Assembly: GCA_012839565.1 (NCBI GenBank)
Contig: DUMZ01000017.1
Coordinates: 1 to 64,000 of the forward strand
Reading direction: 5' to 3'
Source of the DNA: Anaerolineaceae bacterium
Lineage (GTDB): Bacteria > Chloroflexota > Anaerolineae > Anaerolineales > Anaerolineaceae
DNA length: 64,000 nt
A program made the position numbers and the translations under genes. Below the pieces are notes generated by a model. It worked only from the letters and a program-made list of their open reading frames with translations, was not told where the DNA came from and made no database searches. This document shows positions 36,262 through 45,380 of this stretch, one piece after another. Positions within the stretch are counted from its first letter, which is position 1. Each line of letters opens with the position of its first letter.

Positions 36262-38229
36262 CTATTTTTTCATCATCAGTGGAATCCAAATGGTGTAACC
36301 ATGAGTCTCAATTGTAGCAAAGCCATCATCGGGCTCACTGAAAATACTACATCCACTTGCATTGCATGCTTTAACCCAATACCAATACTTAATCAGTCCT
36401 TCAACATCAGTATCAAGGTATTCGGGTTTCTCAATTTCAGCAATCTTCAATTTAGCTTCAGTGTTACTTAATGCTCGATAGATTTCGTAATTTGTAGCCC
36501 GAGGAGTTGAAGACCACCTTAGTTTAATGGCGTTTACAAAAGTTCCATCACTGGCCTCAAGGTTTTCTGGACGTTCTGGAATTAGTAATGTCGCGTAACC
36601 ACTATCACCAAAACTAAACTCACTGCAACCGGCTAAATTACAAGCTTTGGCGAAATACCAATACGTAACTCCCGGTTCAATATTTAGATCGAGAAAAACT
36701 GTGTCTGTAGTTGTTGCGATTTCTATCTTAGAACCATTCTCACTGTCAGACCTGTAAACCTTGTACTGTTCGGTATCAAATACGGAGTTCCAGGCAATTT
36801 CGATTTTATCAATAAACACGCCGTCACTTGCTCGCAAACCTGCTGGTGGATCTAAAACGGGGTATGCTGCAAAACCACTATCTTCAAAGCTAAAATCGCT
36901 ACATACATCATCTTGACAAGCTTTTATCCAATACCAATAGATTTTCTCGATAATAGTGTTCGTATCGTCGAAAGATCCAATTGAGCTTGTACCAATCAAA
37001 TTACGAGTAGCGTTTTGTTGATCTGCTCTAAAGACTTGATAGTGATTTGCCCCACTTACTTGTGTCCAGTTAATTTGAACACGGTCCGTAAATGTGCCGT
37101 CACTGGCTGCCACGTCATTAGGTATATCTGGAACAGGAATGGCGGCAAATCCGCTGTCTCCCTCACTTATTGCACTGCAACCTGTGGCATTGCAGGCCTT
37201 AACAAAGTACCAATAAGTCCTTCCCTGTACAGCAGAAAAGTCCTCAAAGCTGGTATTTTCTGATGTGCCAATTTGGGTTTTTGCACCTGTGGCTGTGATA
37301 GCCCTAAAAACTTGATAATTACTAGCATCTGTTTGGACATTCCAGCTCACCAGAACTTTGTCTGTATATGTTCCATCGCTAGCACTGACACCACTAGGAA
37401 TATCAGGAGTTTCCAGCATTGCATAACCGCTATCGCCAACACTAAAGTCGCTACAACCCGATATGCTGCACGCTTTTATGAAGTACCAATAGATATTACC
37501 TGGTACAACCGTTGTGTCAGCAAAGAATGCTGATTCTACTGTACCTAATTGGGTTTTTGAGCCAGAAACTGTGTCAGCTCTGAACACCTGATAAGAACTA
37601 GCCCAATCAACTGTTAACCAGCCAACATGTACCTTATCATTAAATATTCCGTCGCTTGCAGATATTCCTGTCGGGATTGCGGGTACAGGAATCGCGGCGT
37701 AACCAGTATCGGGCAAACTAAGGCTTCCACAACCACCCGCATGGCAAGCCTTCACCCAATAGTAATATGTCTTGCCTGGATATGTAGTGTTATCGGCGAA
37801 TGTCAAGGAACCCACTTCACCGAGAAGAGTTTTATCACCTGTTTCACTATCCGATCTCATAATTTGATAAGTGAAAGCGTGATTAACAGCATCCCAAGTG
37901 ACAATTACCTTATCAGTATAGTCACCGTCGGTTGCCGAAACATTGCCAGGCATAACTGGAATTGGTGCGGAAGCGTAACCAGTATCCCCCACACTAAACT
38001 CGCTGCAGCCATGGAGATTACAGGCTTTCACAAAGAACCAATATGGCACGCCAGGAACCACGGTTGTATCATTGAAACTAAGCGTGGTTGAAGAACCAAT
38101 CGGCACTTTTTCGCCATTACTTGTGGCAGCCCGAAAAATTTCATAGCTGCTTACATCAGCCGAAGCAGACCATGTTATCTCCACTTTGTCTGAATATACT
38201 CCATCACTTGCTGTCATTGATGTTGGCAC
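36262..38229 (-). CDS. 3' fragment of a frameshifted M23/FN3-repeat gene (seven FN3 units)
   Basis: 655 residues made of seven FN3 units and a C-terminal IWIPLMMKK tail, with no signal peptide or RBS of its own. The frame continues without a stop upstream to about 38307, where it joins the 5' fragment (KAC..GCS-like codons are readable after one base is removed). It therefore is the second half of one gene, not an independent one. Its FN3 units and tail closely match the neighbouring 1249-residue paralogue. Confidence 0.75.
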   Translation of the reverse strand: MPTSMTASDGVYSDKVEITWSASADVSSYEIFRAATSNGEKVPIGSSTTLSFNDTTVVPGVPYWFFVKACNLHGCSEFSVGDTGYASAPIPVMPGNVSATDGDYTDKVIVTWDAVNHAFTYQIMRSDSETGDKTLLGEVGSLTFADNTTYPGKTYYYWVKACHAGGCGSLSLPDTGYAAIPVPAIPTGISASDGIFNDKVHVGWLTVDWASSYQVFRADTVSGSKTQLGTVESAFFADTTVVPGNIYWYFIKACSISGCSDFSVGDSGYAMLETPDIPSGVSASDGTYTDKVLVSWNVQTDASNYQVFRAITATGAKTQIGTSENTSFEDFSAVQGRTYWYFVKACNATGCSAISEGDSGFAAIPVPDIPNDVAASDGTFTDRVQINWTQVSGANHYQVFRADQQNATRNLIGTSSIGSFDDTNTIIEKIYWYWIKACQDDVCSDFSFEDSGFAAYPVLDPPAGLRASDGVFIDKIEIAWNSVFDTEQYKVYRSDSENGSKIEIATTTDTVFLDLNIEPGVTYWYFAKACNLAGCSEFSFGDSGYATLLIPERPENLEASDGTFVNAIKLRWSSTPRATNYEIYRALSNTEAKLKIAEIEKPEYLDTDVEGLIKYWYWVKACNASGCSIFSEPDDGFATIETHGYTIWIPLMMKK

Positions 38230-38302
38230 TGTAGGAATACGAATAGCAGAATAACCGCTATCGCCAAGACTAAAATCACTACAATCCCAGATAGTACAAG
38301 CT

Positions 38303-38307
38303 TTAAA
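38303..38307 (-). other. Single-base frameshift joining the two fragments
   Basis: On the minus strand the conserved ...WYF(I/V)KAC codons read TTT ATT TAA AGC; deleting one T of ATTTAAA gives ATT AAA GCT and restores the frame through the FN3 pattern to the end at 36262. 36262-40282 is 4021 nt, one base more than a multiple of three. It could be a real mutation, a phase-variable tract or a sequencing error. Confidence 0.8.
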
Positions 38308-40282
38308 TAAAATACCAATAGACCGTTTCCGGGATAATTGTCGTATCTGTAAAATTCAAACTCTCGGTTGTTCCTATTTGGATCTTTGTCCCTTGTTCTG
38401 AGTCTGCTCTATAGATTTGATAGGATGTAGCCCATGGGGAGGAAGACCAATTAATCTCTACCCTGTCAACATAGGTCCCGTCGGTCGCAGTAACATTTGT
38501 AGGAATGATTGGGATTGTCAACAATGCATATCCACTATCCCCCAAACTATAGTTGCTACAACCAGAAACACCACATGCCCGAACAAAGTACCAGTAAATC
38601 GTGCCAGGAACAGCTGTGTTGTCATCGTAAATTCCATTAAAGGACTGGCCAATTTCTGTTTTGGTACCAGTTTCTGAATCGGCTCTATAAACTTTATAAG
38701 AAGTAGCCCAGGCGACCTCATTCCAGCTGACTTGAACTTTGTCTGTATACGCGCCATCAGTTGCCACAAGCCCACTTGGGACTGCGGGTATGGGAATAGA
38801 CGCCCACCCAGTATCACTGGCGCTATAGTTGCTACAACCTGTGCCATTACAGGCTCTTACCCAATAATAATAAGTAACACCTTGAGTCATGGAATAATCA
38901 GAGTAACTTGTAGAACTAGATGTTCCTATCTGCGTCTTTGTTCCGTCCAGTGAGTTTGAGCGATAAATTAGATAGTTTTGTGCCCATTGAACAGCGTTCC
39001 ATGTAATCTGAACTCTGTCTGAATAAGTACCATCGCTTGCTTGAATGTTTGTCGGGATAGCTGGGACTGGGATGCTCGCAAAACCGCTATCACCAGCACT
39101 AAAGCCACTACAGCCAGCAGAATTGCAGGCTTTCACCCAATACCAGTAAGTGGTGCCTGGTGTAACTGATGTATCTGTGTAGCTTGTGGCTGTTGGGTTA
39201 CCAATAAGGGTCTTTGTTCCGCCAGAACTTGTTGCGCGGTAAACTTCATATCTTGTTGTCCCAGAAACTGCGTTCCAGTTCACCACCACTCGATCTGTAT
39301 AAGTGCCATCACTGGCAGTCACACCGCTAGGTGCTGCTGGAATTTGAGGGCCACCACAGGAAGTGGCATTTTGAGAAAAGGGAGAATCACCTTTGTTTGG
39401 CACTGGGCCTTCAATAAATGATATGACCACCCAAGGCTCGTAATTATATCTGCTTTCAGTTACATTGAAATGTAAATGCGGTGCTTGTGAAAAACCAGTA
39501 TTTCCGCTTAATCCAAGACATGTTCCTGTATTAATTGTATCTCCGGTGTTTACTGTTATTCCGCCCCAAAGAAAATGAACGTAATATCCATATGTTCCGT
39601 CACTATGAGTTACTCTTACGTAATTATCACATCTTTGAATACAATTTCTTAGTTCTTCCGGATCGTTTCGGTATGCCCAACAATTACAGCTAGTGGCAGC
39701 CCTCTTCACAAAGGCAGTACCACCACGAGAAGCATATACCTGAGTGCCTTCAGGCATACTAAAATCAAAATGGTAATTTCCTGTGTTGTAAGTGTATTTT
39801 TTTGTTCCACCTTGAAAAGGTAGATAATAAGTAGCTTTGGATCCAGAAACTGCATTCTCTATATCTGTCGTATACAAATATCTCCAAAATTCAACTCTCT
39901 CTCTTGGTAAAAGTTCCGGATCGATATAATCTGCATAGATATAATAATCATGACTTGGTTCTTTAAAGACAGCGATAAATTTATTACCGTTATGATAACC
40001 GTAAATATTGACTTTGTCTTCCATAAATCCGAACATTGGGCTGGTAAATGCAAAAGAATATTCAATTAGTGCTGAGCTTTCTTTAATTACTAATCGATCA
40101 ATCGTTTTACTCTCTAGTTTTACTTGGACCATTTCATCCAAGATAGCATCTGCAGCCATGATGAATTGAGCTTTAAGTGATAAAGTTTGCGTTTTGGCTG
40201 CTCTTACCAAGCTTGATGGCGCTAAAATTACAAAAATCATAATGACTAGAAAAACTCTTGAAAAAAAGATCTTGTGTTTCAT
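38303..40282 (-). CDS. 5' fragment of a frameshifted secreted M23 peptidase/FN3 protein
   Basis: 659 residues: signal peptide (about 1-28), an M23-like domain (about 155-305) with HFDFSMPEGT, YYVHF and an intact HLHF motif (APHLHFNV), then four FN3 units, the last cut by the frameshift. Unlike the paralogue at 32403-36152 the HLH motif is kept, so this version may cleave peptidoglycan peptides. The ATG at 40282 has GGGAGGG just upstream; an in-frame ATG 12 nt earlier is less likely. The full gene would encode about 1340 residues with eleven FN3 units. Confidence 0.82.
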   Translation of the reverse strand: MKHKIFFSRVFLVIMIFVILAPSSLVRAAKTQTLSLKAQFIMAADAILDEMVQVKLESKTIDRLVIKESSALIEYSFAFTSPMFGFMEDKVNIYGYHNGNKFIAVFKEPSHDYYIYADYIDPELLPRERVEFWRYLYTTDIENAVSGSKATYYLPFQGGTKKYTYNTGNYHFDFSMPEGTQVYASRGGTAFVKRAATSCNCWAYRNDPEELRNCIQRCDNYVRVTHSDGTYGYYVHFLWGGITVNTGDTINTGTCLGLSGNTGFSQAPHLHFNVTESRYNYEPWVVISFIEGPVPNKGDSPFSQNATSCGGPQIPAAPSGVTASDGTYTDRVVVNWNAVSGTTRYEVYRATSSGGTKTLIGNPTATSYTDTSVTPGTTYWYWVKACNSAGCSGFSAGDSGFASIPVPAIPTNIQASDGTYSDRVQITWNAVQWAQNYLIYRSNSLDGTKTQIGTSSSTSYSDYSMTQGVTYYYWVRACNGTGCSNYSASDTGWASIPIPAVPSGLVATDGAYTDKVQVSWNEVAWATSYKVYRADSETGTKTEIGQSFNGIYDDNTAVPGTIYWYFVRACGVSGCSNYSLGDSGYALLTIPIIPTNVTATDGTYVDRVEINWSSSPWATSYQIYRADSEQGTKIQIGTTESLNFTDTTIIPETVYWYFI

Positions 40283-40480
40283 AAGCCCTCCCATGACTTG
40301 AATAAATTAACATGATATTACTAGAAACAAAGAGTGAGATTCATCTTGAATATCACGGCGGAGTAAAACTGATAAACCACTTACAGTATTATAACAGCAT
40401 TTTTTTAGGAAAACGAAAACGAAAAACTTGAAATAACTCGTTAAATGACATTCAACAGCTACTTATTCTTTACATAAAAA

Positions 40481-40510
40481 GACATTAATTTAAATGTGTA
40501 AATTAATGTC
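40481..40510. promoter_or_regulatory. 12-bp perfect inverted repeat holding the RyR start codon in its loop
   Basis: GACATTAATTTA-AATGTG-TAAATTAATGTC. The loop contains the first ATG (40494) and the right arm contains the second in-frame ATG (40506). As RNA it would hide both starts; as DNA it would be a strong operator. Confidence 0.6.
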
Positions 40511-40826
40511 ACAACAGCAAAAATTTATTGTCTGGCAATGTGTGAACACGACCGTTGGTGTGAAAAAAATCCAACAGGGTTGGAAATATGGTCCCAAGAG
40601 GGATGAGAAAAAGAAAATACATCCATCACTTATTGCCTGGGACGATCCTGATTTTTCAGAAACTGAAAAAGACAAGGATCGGGGACCGATAAAAATGATT
40701 CCGCGTTATGTGCAACTGGCAGGCTTTCAAATTGTCAGAGTTTTACCAAAAAATGGAGTTTTATGGGATGTTGGATTTTTTATGTTAGCCAAGTTTCGAC
40801 ATTCTTGCTTCGACTATCTTTTTTAG
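40494..40826 (+). CDS. Small RyR-domain protein
   Basis: A 110-residue protein made essentially of one RyR domain, the repeat named after ryanodine receptors and also found in bacteria. The pattern KKIQQGWKYGPKRD, HPSL, EKDKDR and IPRYVQLAGFQIVR matches GWxYGxxxD..HPxL..KDxDR..LxxLGyxI. The usual front part (IHExW) is degenerate or missing. Bacterial RyR domains are thought to bind small molecules or nucleotides in signalling (weak knowledge). No ribosome site is clear; a perfect inverted repeat covers the start. Its 3' end overlaps the convergent STAND gene by 42 bp. Confidence 0.7.
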   Translation: MCKLMSQQQKFIVWQCVNTTVGVKKIQQGWKYGPKRDEKKKIHPSLIAWDDPDFSETEKDKDRGPIKMIPRYVQLAGFQIVRVLPKNGVLWDVGFFMLAKFRHSCFDYLF

Positions 40827-43800
40827 GTCAGAAAAATCATGTTCATTTACCAGATGAAGAGCTTTATTGAAAATCTCTTTGGCTTGCAGTTTATCTCCTT
40901 GAACCGCATGAATGGATGCTTGATTTGTAAGGCTGATACATTGTCCTCGCTTGTTTCCCAAATGGCGGTAGATTTTCTCTATTTCCATGTGTAAAGCCAT
41001 TGCTTCATCAAGTCTGTCCCAATCTCGTAAAATTGTTGCTTGCCTGCCCAAACAATATGCTAACCAGTCCAGGCTGCCTATCTGACGACAAATGTGTTCT
41101 TCTTCCTTGTAAAGCGCCATCGCTTCTTCAAGTTTTCCCCACTTATAGAGTATATTTGCTTGACCATCCATGGAAAGTTGCAACCAATTAAGATTGCACA
41201 ACTGACGACAGATTTGTTCTCCTTCCTTGTGCAATGCCATTGTTTCTTCTAGCCTTCCTAATTCATTTAGAATTATTGCTTGGTTGTTCAAGGAAGTAAA
41301 CAACCCATCCAGAACGCGTAATTGACGACAAACCCTCTCTTGCTCCTTGTGCATATTCAATGCTTCTTCAAACTTGCCCCATCCAAATAAAATGTTTCCC
41401 TGATTATTTAAAGAATTCTGTAATCTATTCAGATCATTAAGTTCACGACAGATTCTTTCTTCCTCCTTGTAGAGAGCAAATGCGTCTTCAATTTTATTCC
41501 AATGCTTTAGAATAAGAGCCTGATTTGCTAAGGAGGTTAATAGATCATCCTGATTACCTAAGTGACGAAAGATGCGCTCTGCTGCTTTGTGTAAGGCCAT
41601 TGACTCTTTAAGATTGCCCCATTTATAAAGAATATTTGCTTGGCTACCCAAAGAACGTGACAATCCGTCTAAATAACCAAGCTGACGACAGATACGTTCT
41701 TGCTCTTTGTACAATGCCATCGCTTCTTCAAATTGGTTCCAAATTTCCAAGATTCTTGCTTGATTGTCAAAAGAAATGGACAATCCGCTTAGATTGCCCA
41801 ATTGACGAAAGATTCGTTCCGCTTCCTTGTGTAATATCATTGATTCTTCATACTTTTTCCATTTAAAAAAAATCTTAGCCTGATTGCCTAAGGACCGAGA
41901 TAGCCCTTCTAATACACCCAACTTACGACAGATTTGTTCCGTTTCCTTGAGCAACAACATTGCTTCTTCAGGATTGTCCCATTGGTTCAAGATTATTGCT
42001 TGATTACCCAAGGAAACTTGAAGTCCATTCAGATTATCAGTCTGACGAAAGAATCGTTCTGTTTCCTTATGTAGCGCCATCGCTTCTTCAAGATTGCCCC
42101 AATAATAAAGAATATTTGCCTGATTACCCAAGGAAGCTTGAAGTCCATCCAAATCATTCTTTTCGCGACAGATGCACTCTTGGGCTTTGAGAAGTATCAT
42201 AGCTTCTTTTAAATAGCCAGACTCCATGAAAACAATCGAAAGCCAAGTTAGAATGTGTGGCTGAATGGTATTTGAATTATCCAACACTGATTGATATGCT
42301 TGAATGCGATTCAACACGCTGTTTGTTTCTACCATAGCCCAATAAGTCATCAAATCTGTTTTGCCGTAATAAAACAATGTGACCAAAACATTCAAATCTG
42401 CCAAAGACTCATACAAACGCTGCCAATCCTTAGCTTTGGAAAGCTGCCAGGGTAGTTCATCAAGTTTACGCTCAGTGATTTCCTTCTGCCTGTCAAAATA
42501 ATCTGCCAGGGTAAGATGCGCATTGGTCTGGCTTTGCTCGTCTTTAAGATAACGTTCCTCAACAGCTTGACGCAAATAATCATGGTAAAAAGACAAGAGA
42601 CCATCGCGATTGACCAAGCTGCTTTCCAGTGCCAGAGAAAGCGGAGACCAGAACCGTCCAGGGAGCGGCTGATCTGGTTCACCCAATACCTCCAGCAGTT
42701 CCACTTCTGAAAGTCCGAATCTGGCTGCCCAAAGCATCGAGAGTGCCCGTCGCACAAGCCCAGGTTGATCGTTCTCAAAATCCGCTTCCAGACGCCCTAA
42801 CTTGAGCTGGAACATCTCTGGCAGTGAGTCAGCGGCCAAGTATTGATTAATTAGATCATCCAGTGCTTCATGATTGCCAAACTGACGCAGTTCATCCAGC
42901 AAAAGGCGCAATGCCAGTGGGTTCTCTGACTGTGGATCTTCAATTATTCGCTGAACCCTAAGCTCACTCAGTCCTTTTGAATAAAAGCCAAGATATTGCC
43001 GAATAAGCTGCGCGCGTTCCTGAGTACTGAGTGGCAATACCGTGAGACTTGGCCAGTCCCGTTCCTGGATTACATCCAAAGCACGGCAGGGAAGTGTAGA
43101 AAGGAAGATAGTTAGGTTCTCAGGCAGTTCCAGTGGTAACCAATCCAGCTCTTGTGCTGAGTCACGATTGTCCAGCTGGTTTAAGCCATCCAAAATCAGA
43201 ATTAGCTTACCTTTCGTGGCAGCCATAGCCAGCCAGTTCGTAAAGTCACTCCGGATTTGCTGGTCATTTTCAGGCAGCTCTCCTGGAAGGTCAAAGCGCT
43301 GTTTGAGAAGGCGCATGATTCTGAGGAGTATGCTGGTCAGGTCAGCGGAGCTTGGTGTCGCCCCAATGAAATGGCTTAGTATAAAGCTCTCAGGATATTC
43401 TTTTTGGTATCTCAAAGCCCAGTTTGCCAGCAGTGCGGATTTACCGGAACCAGAATCTCCCAACAAAACCAGAGGCAGATTGGACTGGGTGACATGCTGA
43501 TCAAGTGCTGCATAATACTGCTCACCACCAATATAAAGCCGTGCCCGGCTCTGAGCAAAAGCTTCATGCAATGCGTTCTCTCGGCTTAGTGGATCAGGTT
43601 TGTCCTCTTCAGGAAAGCGTTGGTTGATGATGCGGGTCAAATCTTCCAGAACCCACTCACCTAATTGTTGGGGAGACTGGTAGTTTTCTCTTAGAGGCAA
43701 GCCACTTTGACGGATGCGGTCTTTCAAATTGGAAAGCTTTTCTTGTCGTTGCTTTACCCTCTTTTGTGCTTCTGTCATCCCATAAGCTTCGATATCTGAA

Positions 43801-44279
43801 CGCCAGGGGACTTCGATAAAATCTGCCTGTTCACTTTCATCAAGACTGTCAATATAGGCCGGGTCACGGAAGTAGAAGAGCGCGTTTTGGGCCATCTGGG
43901 GATTATTGAGTACCCCATGCAAGATTTCAAGTTCAGTGACGGAGTGATCCAAATGCTGCTCCAGCCAGGGCTCCTGTGCAATCAGTTCGGGGTCAATCGC
44001 ATCTGGAATCCAACCATAGCGTTCGCCAAGAAGACCGATGAAATAGGGGCGAGAGCGCTCAATCTCAGCAAGGCAGATGGGCAGAACTTGTCCTTCAGCG
44101 GATTGTTCATCGGTGATTCCCCAGCGTAGGTCCACTTCGCCCCAGGTAACTGAGCGGGCTTCACAGAGCTTGCGTAATTGGGGAAAGATGAACTTGACGA
44201 GGTAGTCGCGTTCTGCTTGCATATCGCGAAAAGTGGAGGAAATGAAAACTCTGATCTGTCGTGAAGATGTTTGGGTCAT
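40785..44279 (-). CDS. STAND-type protein: DUF4062 - NTPase - 11 TPR units
   Basis: 1164 residues. N-terminal DUF4062 domain (1-about 180; RVFISSTFRDMQAERDYL, IGLLGERYGW), a TIR/SEFIR-like fold in related proteins such as NPHP3. Then a NACHT-like NTPase: Walker A GDSGSGKS (274-281) and Walker B LILILDGLNQLD (359-370). Then a helical linker and eleven gap-free 40-residue TPR units (698-1137). This effector-NTPase-sensor order is that of STAND switches, where repeats sense a ligand and the NTPase oligomerises to fire the N-terminal domain. A role in phage defence or signalling is inference. AAGGA precedes the ATG. Confidence 0.88.
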   Translation of the reverse strand: MTQTSSRQIRVFISSTFRDMQAERDYLVKFIFPQLRKLCEARSVTWGEVDLRWGITDEQSAEGQVLPICLAEIERSRPYFIGLLGERYGWIPDAIDPELIAQEPWLEQHLDHSVTELEILHGVLNNPQMAQNALFYFRDPAYIDSLDESEQADFIEVPWRSDIEAYGMTEAQKRVKQRQEKLSNLKDRIRQSGLPLRENYQSPQQLGEWVLEDLTRIINQRFPEEDKPDPLSRENALHEAFAQSRARLYIGGEQYYAALDQHVTQSNLPLVLLGDSGSGKSALLANWALRYQKEYPESFILSHFIGATPSSADLTSILLRIMRLLKQRFDLPGELPENDQQIRSDFTNWLAMAATKGKLILILDGLNQLDNRDSAQELDWLPLELPENLTIFLSTLPCRALDVIQERDWPSLTVLPLSTQERAQLIRQYLGFYSKGLSELRVQRIIEDPQSENPLALRLLLDELRQFGNHEALDDLINQYLAADSLPEMFQLKLGRLEADFENDQPGLVRRALSMLWAARFGLSEVELLEVLGEPDQPLPGRFWSPLSLALESSLVNRDGLLSFYHDYLRQAVEERYLKDEQSQTNAHLTLADYFDRQKEITERKLDELPWQLSKAKDWQRLYESLADLNVLVTLFYYGKTDLMTYWAMVETNSVLNRIQAYQSVLDNSNTIQPHILTWLSIVFMESGYLKEAMILLKAQECICREKNDLDGLQASLGNQANILYYWGNLEEAMALHKETERFFRQTDNLNGLQVSLGNQAIILNQWDNPEEAMLLLKETEQICRKLGVLEGLSRSLGNQAKIFFKWKKYEESMILHKEAERIFRQLGNLSGLSISFDNQARILEIWNQFEEAMALYKEQERICRQLGYLDGLSRSLGSQANILYKWGNLKESMALHKAAERIFRHLGNQDDLLTSLANQALILKHWNKIEDAFALYKEEERICRELNDLNRLQNSLNNQGNILFGWGKFEEALNMHKEQERVCRQLRVLDGLFTSLNNQAIILNELGRLEETMALHKEGEQICRQLCNLNWLQLSMDGQANILYKWGKLEEAMALYKEEEHICRQIGSLDWLAYCLGRQATILRDWDRLDEAMALHMEIEKIYRHLGNKRGQCISLTNQASIHAVQGDKLQAKEIFNKALHLVNEHDFSDLKKIVEARMSKLG
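40869..42188 (-). repeat. Eleven tandem 120-bp (40-residue) TPR-coding units
   Basis: Each unit starts K(E/A)xE and contains (I/V)CRxL..L..L..SL.NQA.IL..W...EEAMAL. All eleven are exactly 40 residues with no indel, which suggests expansion by duplication or gene conversion within the gene. Confidence 0.85.
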
Positions 44280-44369
44280 TATATTAATCCTTGAGAACCA
44301 GGTTCTGCAAAAGTGCAGGGAAATTAGTATATACGACTGGTCAATGTCAATTTTTAAAGGCTGCAGGCT

Positions 44370-45164
44370 TTATTGCCCCAATATTTTTTGCTGATAATCT
44401 TTGGCCCATCTGTTAATTTGCTCAATATACAAGACCGTATTATTTTCGGAGGATGGCGCATATTTTGAAATGATGCAAGGAATGTCTTCACAGTTATAAT
44501 GTGTGCCTGGTTGATATTCCCTTGACAATAACATGAAATATGCCTTAATTCCATCTTGCATACTTGCGTAGATTCCAAACCTGCCGTTTGTACCGACTTC
44601 GCCATAATTACCGGTACAGGAACTGCCTGCCGTTTTTCCCCTGCATGCTCCGGTTGCTATAATGTTTCCAGGATTATTATTAACGTTTGCCAGAGTACCG
44701 GGTTTAGCAAAGTTAGCCTCTTTTTGGAACATCGCCAGTGCGAAAGCTGGATTCACACCATATTCAAGTGCAGATTCCAGGATGGTTTCGCCTGTGCCTT
44801 CCATACCCTTTCCAGTCAGTATCTTATTGATGTTATCCACTAAGAAATCATGATCATCAGGTAGCCAAGAGGTATCCCACGGATCAACGGGTTGACCTTT
44901 AAGACGATTGGCAACTTCAGCTATTTGGGTCGCTATGGCAGCTTGCGCTGTCGCCTTTACGGCGTCAGCTGCTTCATTTGCTAAATCACTAATATCAGAC
45001 ACAGCTTTCCTGCTGATGCTGCCTATTTCTTCTGAAACTGCGTTGAAAAGTTCATCTTTTAGATCATCAATTATTTCCTCTTCATACGGTGTGCACGCAC
45101 TAATACAAAGGCTAATAATATTAAGCACCAAAAAAACTTTAATAATGAGGTGTTGCTTTTTCAT
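44370..45164 (-). CDS. Lipoprotein with glucosaminidase-like (lysozyme-type) domain
   Basis: 264 residues. The signal sequence ends in a lipobox (SLCISAC), so the protein should be lipid-anchored outside. An Ala-rich helical spacer (about 45-95) is followed by a mannosyl-glycoprotein endo-beta-N-acetylglucosaminidase-like domain: GVNPAFALAMFQKEANF with the likely catalytic Glu, NNNPGNI and YASMQDGIKAYFML. It would cut peptidoglycan glycan strands. AAGGAG precedes the ATG. It lies 90 bp downstream of nothing it depends on; the STAND gene is next on the same strand. Confidence 0.82.
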   Translation of the reverse strand: MKKQHLIIKVFLVLNIISLCISACTPYEEEIIDDLKDELFNAVSEEIGSISRKAVSDISDLANEAADAVKATAQAAIATQIAEVANRLKGQPVDPWDTSWLPDDHDFLVDNINKILTGKGMEGTGETILESALEYGVNPAFALAMFQKEANFAKPGTLANVNNNPGNIIATGACRGKTAGSSCTGNYGEVGTNGRFGIYASMQDGIKAYFMLLSREYQPGTHYNCEDIPCIISKYAPSSENNTVLYIEQINRWAKDYQQKILGQ

Positions 45165-45313
45165 CTTCGAATAACTCCTTTTGCGTCATAAGGAGACGTT
45201 TTCATTCACTCTCCTTTAATGAATTGTTTTCTTTAGTTTAAAAAGTTCAATATTGGCTTATATTGATAACGTCAAAACAATTATAAGCGATAAAAGCTGA
45301 ATGGAAACAAAAA

Positions 45314-45335
45314 AGAGAGCCAATATTGGCTCTCT
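45314..45335 (-). terminator. Intrinsic terminator of groESL
   Basis: AGAGAGCC-AATATT-GGCTCTCT, an 8-bp stem, followed on the minus strand by TTTTTT, 46 bp after the groEL stop codon. Confidence 0.85.
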
Positions 45336-45380
45336 GTACATTTCTTTTCTCGAGACAAAGCTCGACTTCCAAACCTAATT

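Noticed and set aside
40869..42188. Regular 120-bp repeats as a possible CRISPR array
   Set aside because: The repeats are protein-coding TPR units of 40 residues each; there are no short identical repeats with unique spacers.
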